In this document: positions 33,542 through 42,184 of the stretch, one piece after another | Numbering within the stretch: position 1 is the stretch's first letter | Layout: every line of letters starts with the position of its first letter | NCBI GenBank assembly: GCA_028293125.1 | Contig: JAQGPJ010000072.1 | Location: 1-64,000 of the forward strand | Reading direction: 5' to 3' | DNA from: Verrucomicrobiales bacterium | Lineage (GTDB): Bacteria > Verrucomicrobiota > Verrucomicrobiia > Verrucomicrobiales > V1-33 | DNA: 64,000 bases | Program-made: the position numbers and the translations under genes | The notes under the pieces: model-generated | The model's input: only the letters and a program-made list of their open reading frames with translations | Databases searched by the model: none | What the model was told of the DNA's origin: nothing

Positions 33542-35188
33542 ATGAAGCTCATCCTCAAACTCATCGCCGGCCTGGTGCTGGCTCCATTGACGGTCCGCTG
33601 TGCCGACCCCGACACCAAGACGTGGCGCGTCTTTATCTTCGCGGGCCAGTCCAACATGGTCGGATCAGACTCGAAGGTAGAAGACATTCAACGCTTCCCG
33701 CCTTTTGCCGGATTGGAGCTGCCCCAGCAGAAAGTCCTGTTTTCCTATAACATCGGACGGGAGGAAAAACTGACGTCAAAAGGGTGGCTCGCGTTGCAGC
33801 CGGTGGACGGCGTCGTTGGGCCGGAACTCAGTTTTGCCCGCCGGGTGTCGCAGGAAACCGGGGCTCCCATCGCCATCATCAAGTGCGCCGCCGGCGGGAC
33901 GACGTTAGGCGCGGACTGGAATCCCGATGATCCCTCCGGCTTTAAACTCTATCCTCAGACCATGGAGTTGATCCACTCATCCTTGGCCGAACTTGATCAA
34001 AAGAAAATGCCCTACCGGATCGAAGGGTTCATGTGGCATCAGGGGGAAAACGATATGTTCAACAAGGAGTTCAAGGCGGACTACGGCAGGAACCTGGTGA
34101 ACTTCCTTGCAAGCTGGCGACGTGACCTTAAAACACCCAACCTGAAATTTTACATCGGCGAGCTTTGCACCAAGACGATTTGGGGCATGGACAACCGGGA
34201 GAATATGTATGCCATCCGGGCGGGGCAGAAGACCGTCACCGAGTCCGATCCGCTGGCTGAATATATTCCCACCTCGCACGACGGGGTCGAAATCGGCGGC
34301 GGGGAGGGATTGCACTATCACTACGGGACCCTGGGGCAACTGGAACACGGTGTGAACTACGCGGACGCCTATCTGCGGACGATCGGAAAGCAGCCTGTCA
34401 CCCACCGGCCGCTTAAGTTTTGGCCGTATGCGGCGGGCAGCCCGGTCAAGCTCTTCATCCTCGCCGGGCACCGCAACATGGAGGGCGAGCGCGCTTTCAC
34501 CCAGGAACTCAAAGCCTTGGCGGGACAGGAGTCACTGGCAAACGACAATGACAAAATCGCATTCAACTATAGCATCGGCGGCAGCTTCAAAACCTCGAGC
34601 GGTTGGGAGCCTTTGGGTCCAGCGGGATTTTACGACACCTTCGGCCCGGAACTCAGCTTTGGGAAGACGCTACAGGCTAAAATTTCTGGCAACATTGCGA
34701 TCGCCAAGTTCACGCACAGCGGTTCGCAGATAAACGATTGGACTCCGGAAGGCACGGAAGCAAAGGACCGGAACCTCTATCCGGCCTTCATCGCCTTCAT
34801 CCGGAAATCCATCCGGGACCTGCAAGCCAGGGGGCATCCGGTGGAACTGGCCGGCATCTTCTATCATGCCGGGGAAAACGACATGGCCTTTGGCGGATAC
34901 CGGAGCCACGCGGCCCAATGGCTGAAATCCACCATTACCCAAAGCCGTCAGGACCTGGCCCTTCCTTCGCTGAAATGGTTTGTTAGCCAACAATCGCCCA
35001 CGGATGAAAAAGGGCTGAACCGCATGGATGTCACCGCGGATTTGGCAGCCCTCGCCGCCGCCGACGCCTCGTTCATTCACGTCAAGGCCTTCGATCTTTG
35101 TCCACAGGAGGAGAAGCTGGTCCTCACCACGGCGGGCATTGTTCAACTCGGTGAATTGCTCGCCCGCAGCTACCTTGAGCCTAAATGA
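33542..35188 (+). CDS. Tandem-domain sialate O-acetylesterase-like (SASA) protein
   Basis: 548 residues from ATG 33542, which opens a signal peptide (MKLILKLIAGLVLAPLTVRC). Two SGNH/SASA domains. The first (about 28-295) has the nucleophile block IFAGQSNMVG (34-43), WHQGENDM and a C-terminal G-x-H (GEGLHYHYG). The second (about 300-545) has the same architecture (YHAGENDM), but its nucleophile block reads ILAGHRNMEG, with Arg in place of the catalytic Ser. The first domain probably removes O-acetyl groups from glycans; the second looks catalytically dead and may bind substrate or serve structurally. Family assignment is solid, substrate is not. Confidence 0.82.
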   Translation: MKLILKLIAGLVLAPLTVRCADPDTKTWRVFIFAGQSNMVGSDSKVEDIQRFPPFAGLELPQQKVLFSYNIGREEKLTSKGWLALQPVDGVVGPELSFARRVSQETGAPIAIIKCAAGGTTLGADWNPDDPSGFKLYPQTMELIHSSLAELDQKKMPYRIEGFMWHQGENDMFNKEFKADYGRNLVNFLASWRRDLKTPNLKFYIGELCTKTIWGMDNRENMYAIRAGQKTVTESDPLAEYIPTSHDGVEIGGGEGLHYHYGTLGQLEHGVNYADAYLRTIGKQPVTHRPLKFWPYAAGSPVKLFILAGHRNMEGERAFTQELKALAGQESLANDNDKIAFNYSIGGSFKTSSGWEPLGPAGFYDTFGPELSFGKTLQAKISGNIAIAKFTHSGSQINDWTPEGTEAKDRNLYPAFIAFIRKSIRDLQARGHPVELAGIFYHAGENDMAFGGYRSHAAQWLKSTITQSRQDLALPSLKWFVSQQSPTDEKGLNRMDVTADLAALAAADASFIHVKAFDLCPQEEKLVLTTAGIVQLGELLARSYLEPK

Positions 35189-35198
35189 ACTCCCGCAT

Positions 35199-35970
35199 AT
35201 GAGCATTCGATTTATGGCCACTTTTGTTTTCGCGCTGATGATGGCTTCAGAGACCCGCGCCGGCCTGCTGAAGCTGACTCCTGCGGAGCATCCTATCAAG
35301 GGGCCCGTGCCTTCCTCCGCCATGGCGGGGGAGGCCTTCCCCCAAAGGATGGAGTTGGGGATCTGCAGCTTTCGAATCCGAGCATGCTTGGAGACTTGAA
35401 TTGCACCGCCTGCCATTCCGCTTCGGCACAACAGGCGGCGTGAATTTCACCGAAAACGGCACCAACTTTGCAGGATGTCGGGAGCTGGGCAGATGTGGCG
35501 TGGCTGGTAAAATATATTGCTTCTCCGAGCGGTGTGAAACCGGGCACGACCATGCCGGATCTGTTGCATGGAAATGCGGAGCCGGCTGAGGCGTTGACGC
35601 ATTATTTGTTGTCGGCCTCAAAGCTGAATGCACGGACACTTGCGGCCCCGACTGACCAGCAGCGTGTGGCATATACGATGGCGGCGTTTCGCTGCATGGC
35701 ATGCCACATGAGCGATGGCGTGGGCGATAAACTGCGGCCGGAGTGGCTGGCAAAAGTGCTCGGTGATGGCGTGGGTGTGCGGCCTTACATAAACACGCGG
35801 ATGCCAAAATTCGGGGCGCAGGACGTGGAGAATCTAGCAGATTTATTGGTGACGCTCGGCCGCCACGCGACACCGCTGGCTGCTCTGGCGGACACGTCTG
35901 AAGCACAGCGCGATGCAGGTGGCAGGCTGGTGGGAACGGACGGGTTAAACACCACCTGCCTGCAGCGCTG
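35199..35970 (+). pseudogene. Decayed multi-haem c-type cytochrome gene
   Basis: ATG 35199 opens a signal peptide (MSIRFMATFVFALMMASETR). After a frame change between about 35285 and 35365 the protein continues QLSNPSMLGDLNCTACHSAS, haem motif CTACH. An in-frame TGA at 35441 interrupts it; reading on gives ISPKTAPTLQDVGSWADVAW and LVKYIASPSGVKPGTTMPDL. A second haem motif, FRCMACHMSDG, follows near 35690, then LADLLVTLGRHATPLAALAD. The expected third motif is destroyed (GLNTTCLQRC). It resembles the cytochrome tails of PVC-type oxidoreductases. Confidence 0.7.
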
Positions 35971-35973
35971 CGT

Positions 35974-35998
35974 GGAGTCCCTTCGCAGGAAGGACTCC
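35974..35998. repeat. Hairpin at the broken end of the cytochrome pseudogene
   Basis: Arms GGAGTCC and GGACTCC, extended by TTC/GAA around GCAG with one bulge. No T-run. It may mark the rearrangement point that truncated the cytochrome gene. The spacer 36000-36298 holds nothing else I recognise. Confidence 0.4.
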
Positions 35999-36298
35999 TC
36001 ACCCGGCGATCAGCTCCTGCGATACCTGTCCCCCCGGGCTGGGAACACATCAATCCGAGCGGCGGTTGCCTCTGACCCACTCTCCAAGGCCCGAACCGGG
36101 AAATTACGGCTGCTCCGAAGGAACCTGGGGCCTTGGCATGCACCTTTTTCCCTTTCTTGTGATCACCCCAACATGTAGGAGCCGCAATCCATGCGCAGGG
36201 ATTCGGAATGGATGCGGGGACGGCGGCGGATGAGGGACTAGTCTGCGCCTGTCATCCGGCATGGGTTCCCGGCCGCTCCGGTAAACGATCCGAAGTTC

Positions 36299-36502
36299 AT
36301 GGAAGTTTTGAGTCTCACTGTGTTCCTCAGTCTCTGTCTGGCGGCGTGGTTCACTCTCGCATTTGTGCGGAGTGCGCTGAAGCCCCATGCGGGAGCCTGG
36401 GAGCGCGAGGCGCTGCTGCCCTTGGCACAGGAGGATCCGGCCGGGCCACCACCTGCGCGGATGCCGTCCCCCTCCCATGAATCCCGTCCAAACCTCCGTT
36501 GA
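36299..36502 (+). CDS. ccoS: Small membrane protein, CcoS-like
   Basis: 67 residues with one N-terminal membrane helix (MEVLSLTVFLSLCLAAWFTL) and a polar tail. The N-terminus, size and position beside the cbb3 genes match CcoS/FixS, needed for haem and copper assembly of cbb3 oxidase. The tail overlaps the ccoN start by 26 bp. The family signature after the helix (normally a GQFDD-type stretch) is missing, so the assignment is mainly positional. Confidence 0.45.
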   Translation: MEVLSLTVFLSLCLAAWFTLAFVRSALKPHAGAWEREALLPLAQEDPAGPPPARMPSPSHESRPNLR

Positions 36503-38819
36503 ATTTGACGACCGCACCGTGCGGCGTTTTCTCATCGCCATGCTGTTCTGGGGCACGATTGCCCTGCTGGCCGGCGTGCTCATCGCGTTTCAGCTTCACC
36601 GCTGGCAGCTGAATGGGAAAGAGTTCGGCGGCGGAGAGGGCATCGAGTGGCTGACCTTCGGGCGGCTGCGCCCCGTGCACACCAATGCGGCCATCTTCGC
36701 TTTTGTGGGGAACATGATGTTCGCGGGCATCTACTACTCCACCCAGAGGCTGTGCAAAGTCCGCATGGCGTCCGACATCCTTTCCGGAATCCACTTCTGG
36801 GGCTGGCAGTTCATCATCGTCTGCGCGGCGGTCACCCTGCCGCTGGGGCTCACACGGGGGAAGGAATACGCGGAGCTGATCTGGCCCATCAATGTCCTGG
36901 TGGCGGTGGTATGGGTCATCTTCGGGTTGAATTTCTTTCTGACCCTCAAACGGCGCAACGAGCCCTCGCTGTATGTGGCCCTCTGGTTCTACATCGCCAC
37001 CATCATCACGGTGGCCATGCTCTACATCGTAAACCACCTGTCCATCCCCACGGGGTGGACCCACAGCTATCCGCTCTTTGGAGGGGTGCAGGACGCGCTG
37101 ATCCAGTGGTGGTACGGGCACAACGCCGTGGCCTTCTTCCTGACCACTCCCATCCTGGGCATTATGTATTACTTCATGCCCAAGGCGGCGGAGCGCCCGG
37201 TTTACAGCTACCGGCTGTCGATTGTCCACTTCTGGTCGCTGGTGTTCATCTACATCTGGGCGGGCCCGCATCATCTGCTGAACACCGCGCTGCCCTACTG
37301 GCTGCAGATGCTGGGCGTGCTCTTCAGCCTCATGCTCTGGGCCCCCAGCTGGGGCGGGATGCTCAACGGCCTTCTCACCCTGCGGGGCGCGTGGCACAAG
37401 CTGCGCACCGATCCCGTGATCAAATTCTTCGCCGCCGCGGTCACGTTCTACGGCATGGCCACTTTCGAGGGGCCCCTGCTGGCCATCCGCAGTGTGAACG
37501 CCCTGAGCCATTATTCGGACTGGACCATCGGGCATGTGCATTCCGGCACTTTGGGATGGAATGGATTCATGGCCGCCGGCATGACTTACTGGCTGGTGCC
37601 CCGCCTGTGGAAAACGGAACTGGCGCGCCCCGGCTGGGCCAATATGCACTTCTGGATTGGTCTGGTGGGCATCCTCATGTATGTGGCCGCCATGTGGATC
37701 AGCGGCATCACCCAAGGGCTGATGCTGAACCAACTCAGTGATGACGGCAGTCTGAAGTACCAGTTTCTGGACACCCTCAAGGCCATCCGTCCGCTGATGC
37801 TGTTCCGGGCCATCGGGGGCACGCTGTATCTGGCCGGGTTTGTGATGATGGTCATCAATGTGTGGCTGTCAGTGCGCGGCCGGGAGCCGGTGAACGGCTC
37901 CATCCGGGTGGTCGTGGAAACTCCAAAAAAGCCTCCTTTCTGGAAAGCCATTTTCGCGGAGCCGGTCATATTCCCGGCGCTCGCCATCACAGGATACTGC
38001 CTGTGGTTCCTGCTGCCCGGCCTTTACGCATGGGGCGGGCTGGTGCTGGGGCTGGACATGTCCTGGCGGACGGTTTGGCTGTTTGTCCGGCACAAGCGGA
38101 AGTGGACGGCGTGGTATGAGGGTCTGCTGGAGAACTGGGCTCCCTTCTCCCTGCTGGTGCTGGTGGCCGCCGCCGCCGGGGGCATGCTTCAGATCATCCC
38201 CACGCTCACCTTCAACCGCGCGGCGAATGTGGAGGACCGGCTGCAGATCGTTCCCACTCCTCTGGAGCTGGCGGGGCGCGATATTTATATCAGTGAGGGC
38301 TGTTATGGCTGCCACAGCCAGATGGTGCGCACTCTGGCTCCGGAGGTCCTGCGCTACGGTGATTACTCACGGCTGGGGGAATCGATTTTTGACTACCCCT
38401 TCCAGTGGGGCAGCAAGCGCACCGGGCCAGATCTGGCGCGGGAGGCCGGCAAGCGCAACAACACCTGGCATTACCAGCATCTGATGGATCCGCGGGCCCT
38501 GAGCGCCGGGTCGAACATGCCTTCCTATCACTGGCTGGACACTCAAAAGACGGATCTGGCCTCGCTGCCGCGCCGCGTCGCTGTGCAGCTGCAGCTGGGA
38601 GTGCCCTACCCCGCCATGACGCAGGATGAGATCCGTCAGCGGGCCATCGAGCAGGGAGTGGGCATCGCTCAGGACCTGCGGAAAAACGGGCTCTATGTGG
38701 ATCCGGAGAGCCGGATGGTGGCCCTCATCGCCTACCTGCAGAAACTGGGACTCTCGGAGGAGGTCACCCCGCCGGAGCGCCCCATGGGTGCCATGGTCCC
38801 CATCACCGCCCAGCCCTGA
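36477..38819 (+). CDS. ccoN: cbb3-type cytochrome c oxidase, fused subunits I and II (CcoN-CcoO)
   Basis: 780 residues from ATG 36477; an earlier in-frame start at 36387 would lie within ccoS. Residues ~1-500 are CcoN: LRPVHTNAAIFAFVGN (low-spin haem His), WWYGHNAVAFFLTTPILGIM (copper/haem His), AGPHHLLNTALP (His pair), and IGHVHSGTLGWNG (His pair for the haems). Residues ~570-780 are CcoO: membrane anchor, haem-c motif GCYGCHSQMVRTLAPEVLRY (about 607), and Met ligand region SNMPSYHWL. In most Proteobacteria N and O are separate genes; the N-O fusion is frequent in Verrucomicrobia and Bacteroidetes. Reduces O2 at high affinity and pumps protons. Confidence 0.93.
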   Translation: MNPVQTSVEFDDRTVRRFLIAMLFWGTIALLAGVLIAFQLHRWQLNGKEFGGGEGIEWLTFGRLRPVHTNAAIFAFVGNMMFAGIYYSTQRLCKVRMASDILSGIHFWGWQFIIVCAAVTLPLGLTRGKEYAELIWPINVLVAVVWVIFGLNFFLTLKRRNEPSLYVALWFYIATIITVAMLYIVNHLSIPTGWTHSYPLFGGVQDALIQWWYGHNAVAFFLTTPILGIMYYFMPKAAERPVYSYRLSIVHFWSLVFIYIWAGPHHLLNTALPYWLQMLGVLFSLMLWAPSWGGMLNGLLTLRGAWHKLRTDPVIKFFAAAVTFYGMATFEGPLLAIRSVNALSHYSDWTIGHVHSGTLGWNGFMAAGMTYWLVPRLWKTELARPGWANMHFWIGLVGILMYVAAMWISGITQGLMLNQLSDDGSLKYQFLDTLKAIRPLMLFRAIGGTLYLAGFVMMVINVWLSVRGREPVNGSIRVVVETPKKPPFWKAIFAEPVIFPALAITGYCLWFLLPGLYAWGGLVLGLDMSWRTVWLFVRHKRKWTAWYEGLLENWAPFSLLVLVAAAAGGMLQIIPTLTFNRAANVEDRLQIVPTPLELAGRDIYISEGCYGCHSQMVRTLAPEVLRYGDYSRLGESIFDYPFQWGSKRTGPDLAREAGKRNNTWHYQHLMDPRALSAGSNMPSYHWLDTQKTDLASLPRRVAVQLQLGVPYPAMTQDEIRQRAIEQGVGIAQDLRKNGLYVDPESRMVALIAYLQKLGLSEEVTPPERPMGAMVPITAQP

Positions 38820-38839
38820 TCACTCCAAAACCACACCTT

Positions 38840-39037
38840 ATGTTTAAAAGACTTCTGCTGGACAACCTTGGCGGATTTGTGCCCGCCGCCGGGTTCATCC
38901 TCACCGCCTTCGCCTTTCTTATTATCGTCATTCGGGCCTTGGTCATGCGGAGGGCCGAGGCTGACCGCATGGCCCGGATTCCCTTGGAGACCGAACCTGG
39001 GAAAACCAATCCCCCCTCCCCTCATGTCCCCCGCTGA
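38840..39037 (+). CDS. ccoQ: CcoQ-like small subunit
   Basis: 65 residues with one membrane helix (FVPAAGFILTAFAFLIIVIR), 20 bp after ccoNO and overlapping ccoP by 14 bp. This is the usual place and form of CcoQ, which stabilises cbb3. Sequence conservation of CcoQ is low, so position is the main evidence. Confidence 0.6.
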   Translation: MFKRLLLDNLGGFVPAAGFILTAFAFLIIVIRALVMRRAEADRMARIPLETEPGKTNPPSPHVPR

Positions 39038-39653
39038 CCCTTCTCAGCCCGACCCGCCGTCCGGCCAGCCGGAGAAGGACCGCTGGCCGGTGCTCCGGGA
39101 TCATGTTTACGACGGCATCCAGGAGTTCGACCAGCCGCTGCCCAACTGGTGGCTGTGGACCCTTTATCTGGCCATCCTGTGGACGCTGACCGTCTGGTTC
39201 TGGGAATTTCAGATTGCCCGTCCACTGAACTTGGCCAAGCCGGACGGCCAGCGCGTCAGCGAAGCAGTGACAGAAGTGAAGGACCGGCAGGCAGCCCATC
39301 TGACCCAGGTGCTCAGCACCTTGGATGACCGGCGGTTCTGGGAAATGGCGCGCAATCCGGAGGTGACCGCCCGCGGGCAGACCACGTATGAGAACATTTG
39401 CGCCGCCTGCCATGCGAAGGATCTCAGCGCCATGATGGGAGGAGCGAAGCTGCCAGGCCTGCCTCTCAACGACGCGGAATGGAAGTATGGCGGCAAGCCA
39501 CTCGACATCTTCAGAACCGTGACCAAAGGCTCGCCGGACCCCACCAAGGGCATGATCGCCTGGGAGCCTCAGCTCGGCGGCGTGAAGGTGGCGGAGATCG
39601 TGGCCTACATCCTCAGCACCCACCAGCCGGAAGCGGATCTGACAGCCAAATAA
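39024..39653 (+). CDS. ccoP: cbb3 oxidase cytochrome c subunit (CcoP-like)
   Basis: 209 residues from ATG 39024. N-terminal region with VYDGIQEFDQPLPNWWLWTL, the classic CcoP start (FixP_N), followed by one membrane helix (LYLAILWTLTVWFWEF). Only one C-terminal haem-c domain is present: ENICAACHAKD (about 125), with Met region PTKGMIAW. Typical proteobacterial CcoP is ~300 residues with two haem-c domains, so this is a mono-haem variant. It passes electrons to CcoO/CcoN. Confidence 0.88.
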   Translation: MSPADPSQPDPPSGQPEKDRWPVLRDHVYDGIQEFDQPLPNWWLWTLYLAILWTLTVWFWEFQIARPLNLAKPDGQRVSEAVTEVKDRQAAHLTQVLSTLDDRRFWEMARNPEVTARGQTTYENICAACHAKDLSAMMGGAKLPGLPLNDAEWKYGGKPLDIFRTVTKGSPDPTKGMIAWEPQLGGVKVAEIVAYILSTHQPEADLTAK

Positions 39654-39680
39654 AAGGCCGCCGTCCGGTCCCTGTCCGTC

Positions 39681-39694
39681 GGCCGGATCCGGCC
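39681..39694. repeat. 14-bp GC-rich palindrome between ccoP and ccoG
   Basis: GGCCGGATCCGGCC, flanked by GTC and TGAC. May fold as an RNA hairpin affecting readthrough from ccoP to ccoG; no direct evidence. Confidence 0.35.
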
Positions 39695-39730
39695 TGACGG
39701 AATCCTCCTCCCTCCCTTCACCATTCTTCC

Positions 39731-41164
39731 GTGAGCACCGGCCTCAAACGCCCCACGCTGGACACCGTCACCACCATCAACCGTGACGGCTCCCGGCACC
39801 TGATCCATCCCGCCGACGCGGCGGGGCGCTTTATGCTGGCCAGACGGCTGTTCGCGGTGCTGCTGCTGGCGGTTTACATCCTGCTGCCGTGGATCCCCAT
39901 CAATGGCAGCCCGGCGGTGTTTCTGGACGTGGCCAACCGGCGGTTCCATCTCTTCGGCCTGACCTTTCTGGCCCAGGATCTGTGGGTGGCCTTTTTCGCC
40001 GTCAGCGGGGCGGGATTCATTCTGTTCTACCTGACAGCCCTGTTTGGGCGGCTGTGGTGCGGCTGGGCCTGTCCCTACACTGTGTTCCTGGAGCACGCCG
40101 TGCGCCGGGTGGAGCGCTGGATCGAGGGCGACGCCCAGTCGCGCCGCCGCCTGGACGCCATGCCATGGCGGGGGATGAAGATTCTGCGCCGGGGACTGTC
40201 GCTGACGGCAACCTTTCTGATCTCGCTGCTGGTGGCCCATTTTTTCCTGGCCTACTTTGTCTCTCTGCCAAGGCTTTGGAAAATGATGCTCAGCCGCCCG
40301 GGGGAGCACTGGTTCGCCTTCTGCGTGGTCATGCTGGTGACCCTGACGCTCTTTTTCTGCTTCGCCTGGTTCCGCGAGCAGTTCTGCATCGTCCTCTGTC
40401 CCTATGGCCGCATCCAGTCGGCCCTGACGGATGAGCACACTCTGACCGTGGCCTACGACCGCGGCCGTGGCGAGCCGCGTGGCCGTCCCGGAGCCACCGG
40501 AGTGGGGGACTGTGTGAACTGTCTCCGCTGCGTGCAGGTCTGTCCCACCGGCATCGATATCCGCAACGGCCTGCAGCTGGAATGCATCGGCTGTGCAGCC
40601 TGCCTGGACGCCTGCGACGCCGTGATGCTGCGCCTCAAGCGCCGGCGCGGCTTGGTCCGCTACACCTCCATGCGGGGGCTGCAGGGGCTGAAAACCCGCT
40701 GGTTGAGACCGCGCATTCTGGCCTACACCGGACTGTTGGCCGCCGGGCTGGCAGCGCTGGGATTCTCCATTACCCGCCTGCATTCCTTCCAAGCCACCCT
40801 GACCCGGCTGGCGGGGGCTCCCTACTATGTCACGGCGGAGGGAGTGCGGAACCAGTTCCAGCTGGAGCTGGTGAACAAGCGGCGGGAGACCGGGGAATTC
40901 CGCCTGGACTTGGAGGACGCTCCCGCCGGCACCCGTCTCAACCCCTCCGGCAATGCCATCAGGGTTCCCGGTCAGGAGGAGTATAAAGGGGTGCTGACCA
41001 TCGAAATCCCCCGCTCCGTCTACCAAGGAAAACAGCGACTGGTGCTCCGGGTGCGGAATGGCACCCACCCCGACGCCACGGCGCTGGAGTTTGAATTCAC
41101 CGGCCCCGATCCCCGGCTGCTGCCGGAAATCTCCCCTGCTCCTGCCCCCGCCTCCATCCCATGA
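39731..41164 (+). CDS. ccoG: Cytochrome c oxidase accessory protein CcoG (FixG/RdxA)
   Basis: 477 residues from GTG 39731. Five membrane helices, with cysteine motif CGWACPYTVFLEH in the membrane part (about 111) and two 4Fe-4S ferredoxin clusters: CVNCLRCVQVCPTGIDIRNG (about 258-277) and CIGCAACLDACDAV (about 285-298). C-terminal Ig-like periplasmic domain (IG_FixG, about 370-465). CcoG is implicated in Cu(II) reduction for the CuB site of cbb3. Its stop overlaps the next ATG by 4 bp. Confidence 0.92.
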   Translation: MSTGLKRPTLDTVTTINRDGSRHLIHPADAAGRFMLARRLFAVLLLAVYILLPWIPINGSPAVFLDVANRRFHLFGLTFLAQDLWVAFFAVSGAGFILFYLTALFGRLWCGWACPYTVFLEHAVRRVERWIEGDAQSRRRLDAMPWRGMKILRRGLSLTATFLISLLVAHFFLAYFVSLPRLWKMMLSRPGEHWFAFCVVMLVTLTLFFCFAWFREQFCIVLCPYGRIQSALTDEHTLTVAYDRGRGEPRGRPGATGVGDCVNCLRCVQVCPTGIDIRNGLQLECIGCAACLDACDAVMLRLKRRRGLVRYTSMRGLQGLKTRWLRPRILAYTGLLAAGLAALGFSITRLHSFQATLTRLAGAPYYVTAEGVRNQFQLELVNKRRETGEFRLDLEDAPAGTRLNPSGNAIRVPGQEEYKGVLTIEIPRSVYQGKQRLVLRVRNGTHPDATALEFEFTGPDPRLLPEISPAPAPASIP

Positions 41165-41475
41165 ACCCTGACCTTATCCCCCCCAGGCCGGAACACCGCC
41201 AGGCCTGCGCCATGGTCTCCCGCTGCAAGTGCCGTGGATCCTGCGGAAACGCGGGTATCCACCGGGACGGCGCTCCAGTGGCGGGAGGCCCTGACGCCGG
41301 CCCGCGGCCCCGGCCTTCCTCCTGGCTGGCGGAGCGGCCATGGATCTGGTTCTGGGTGGTTTTCCTGGTCCTGATCAGCGTCTGGACCGGATTCATCATG
41401 CTGGCGGTGAAAAACCAGCCCGCCAGTGTTCCCCTGTCCCCAACCACCAACAGCCGGAGCCACAGTCATGGGTGA
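41161..41475 (+). CDS. Small single-helix membrane protein in the fixH position
   Basis: 104 residues: a cysteine-rich N-terminal tail (CKCRGSCG, about 22-29), one membrane helix (WIWFWVVFLVLISVWTGFIM, about 61-80) and a short His-rich end (SHSHG). It lies exactly where fixH/ccoH sits in cco operons (after ccoG, before ccoI), but it is shorter than FixH and I see no FixH signature. The cysteines and histidines would fit metal binding. Named only by position. Confidence 0.6.
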   Translation: MNPDLIPPRPEHRQACAMVSRCKCRGSCGNAGIHRDGAPVAGGPDAGPRPRPSSWLAERPWIWFWVVFLVLISVWTGFIMLAVKNQPASVPLSPTTNSRSHSHG

Positions 41476-42184
41476 TCCGGTTGTCAGCACCACAGCCGGC
41501 GCATTCATGGTGGGGTTGCTCACCAGCGCCCACTGCTCCATCATGTGCGGTCCCCTGCTGTGCGCCGCTCTCCCCCGGCCCAGTCCGGCCTACCATGCGG
41601 GCCGCGTGGTGGCCTACACCACCCTTGGAGCCGCCGCCGGCGCCTTGGGAAAGCCGCCGCTTCAACTGCTGTCCCATTCCCCGGCCGCCCTCCTACCCTG
41701 GGTGCTGGTTCTGCTGCTGGGATCCATCCTTCTCGGCTGGAAGCCGGCGCTTCCCAAGCCCCGGTTTCTTCAGCGGCTGGCCATGCGTGCCCGGCTGCAG
41801 CAAAGCACCGCCGCCCGCGGGCTGATCACCGGCCTGCTGACCCCGCTGCTGCCCTGCGGTCCGCTGTATCTGGTGCTCGCCGCCTGTCTGGTGTCGGCAT
41901 CCGCCGCCTCCGGAGCCCGGTTCGCTCTGGCTTTCACGCTGGGCACCATTCCCCTGCTCTGGATCAGCCAGGCGGGATGGGGCCGGCTGAACCAATCCCT
42001 TTCCGCCGCCCGCATGCGGATGCTCCAGCGGTCCATGGCCGGGTTGGCCCTGCTGATGGTGCTCTGGAGGCTGATTCCCTCCGGCAGCCTCTCCGGGTCC
42101 ACAACGGAGGCCGCCAAGGTGGACTCCGTTCCGTCCTGCCCGCTCTGCACCCTGCCGGCAACTGTTTCCGCCTCCACGCCATGA
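41468..42184 (+). CDS. SafE/TauE-type sulfite exporter-like membrane protein (cco-associated)
   Basis: 238 residues from ATG 41468, overlapping the previous gene by 8 bp and ccoI by ATGA. Six hydrophobic segments; N-terminal GLLTSAHCSIMCGPL and internal GLLTPLLPCGPLYLVL, the two half-signatures of the UPF/DsbD-like 'TauE/SafE family' copies that recur in cco operons (often called CcoH-neighbour or urease accessory UreH-like). The Cys residues at both signatures suggest copper handling for oxidase assembly. That function is inferred from context. Confidence 0.8.
   Translation: MGDPVVSTTAGAFMVGLLTSAHCSIMCGPLLCAALPRPSPAYHAGRVVAYTTLGAAAGALGKPPLQLLSHSPAALLPWVLVLLLGSILLGWKPALPKPRFLQRLAMRARLQQSTAARGLITGLLTPLLPCGPLYLVLAACLVSASAASGARFALAFTLGTIPLLWISQAGWGRLNQSLSAARMRMLQRSMAGLALLMVLWRLIPSGSLSGSTTEAAKVDSVPSCPLCTLPATVSASTP

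Noticed and set aside
41545-42180. N-terminal extension of ccoI back to 41545
   Set aside because: The extension overlaps the SafE-type gene in another frame and has no membrane or domain pattern. The ATG at 42181 gives the standard CcoI N-terminus and an ATGA overlap.
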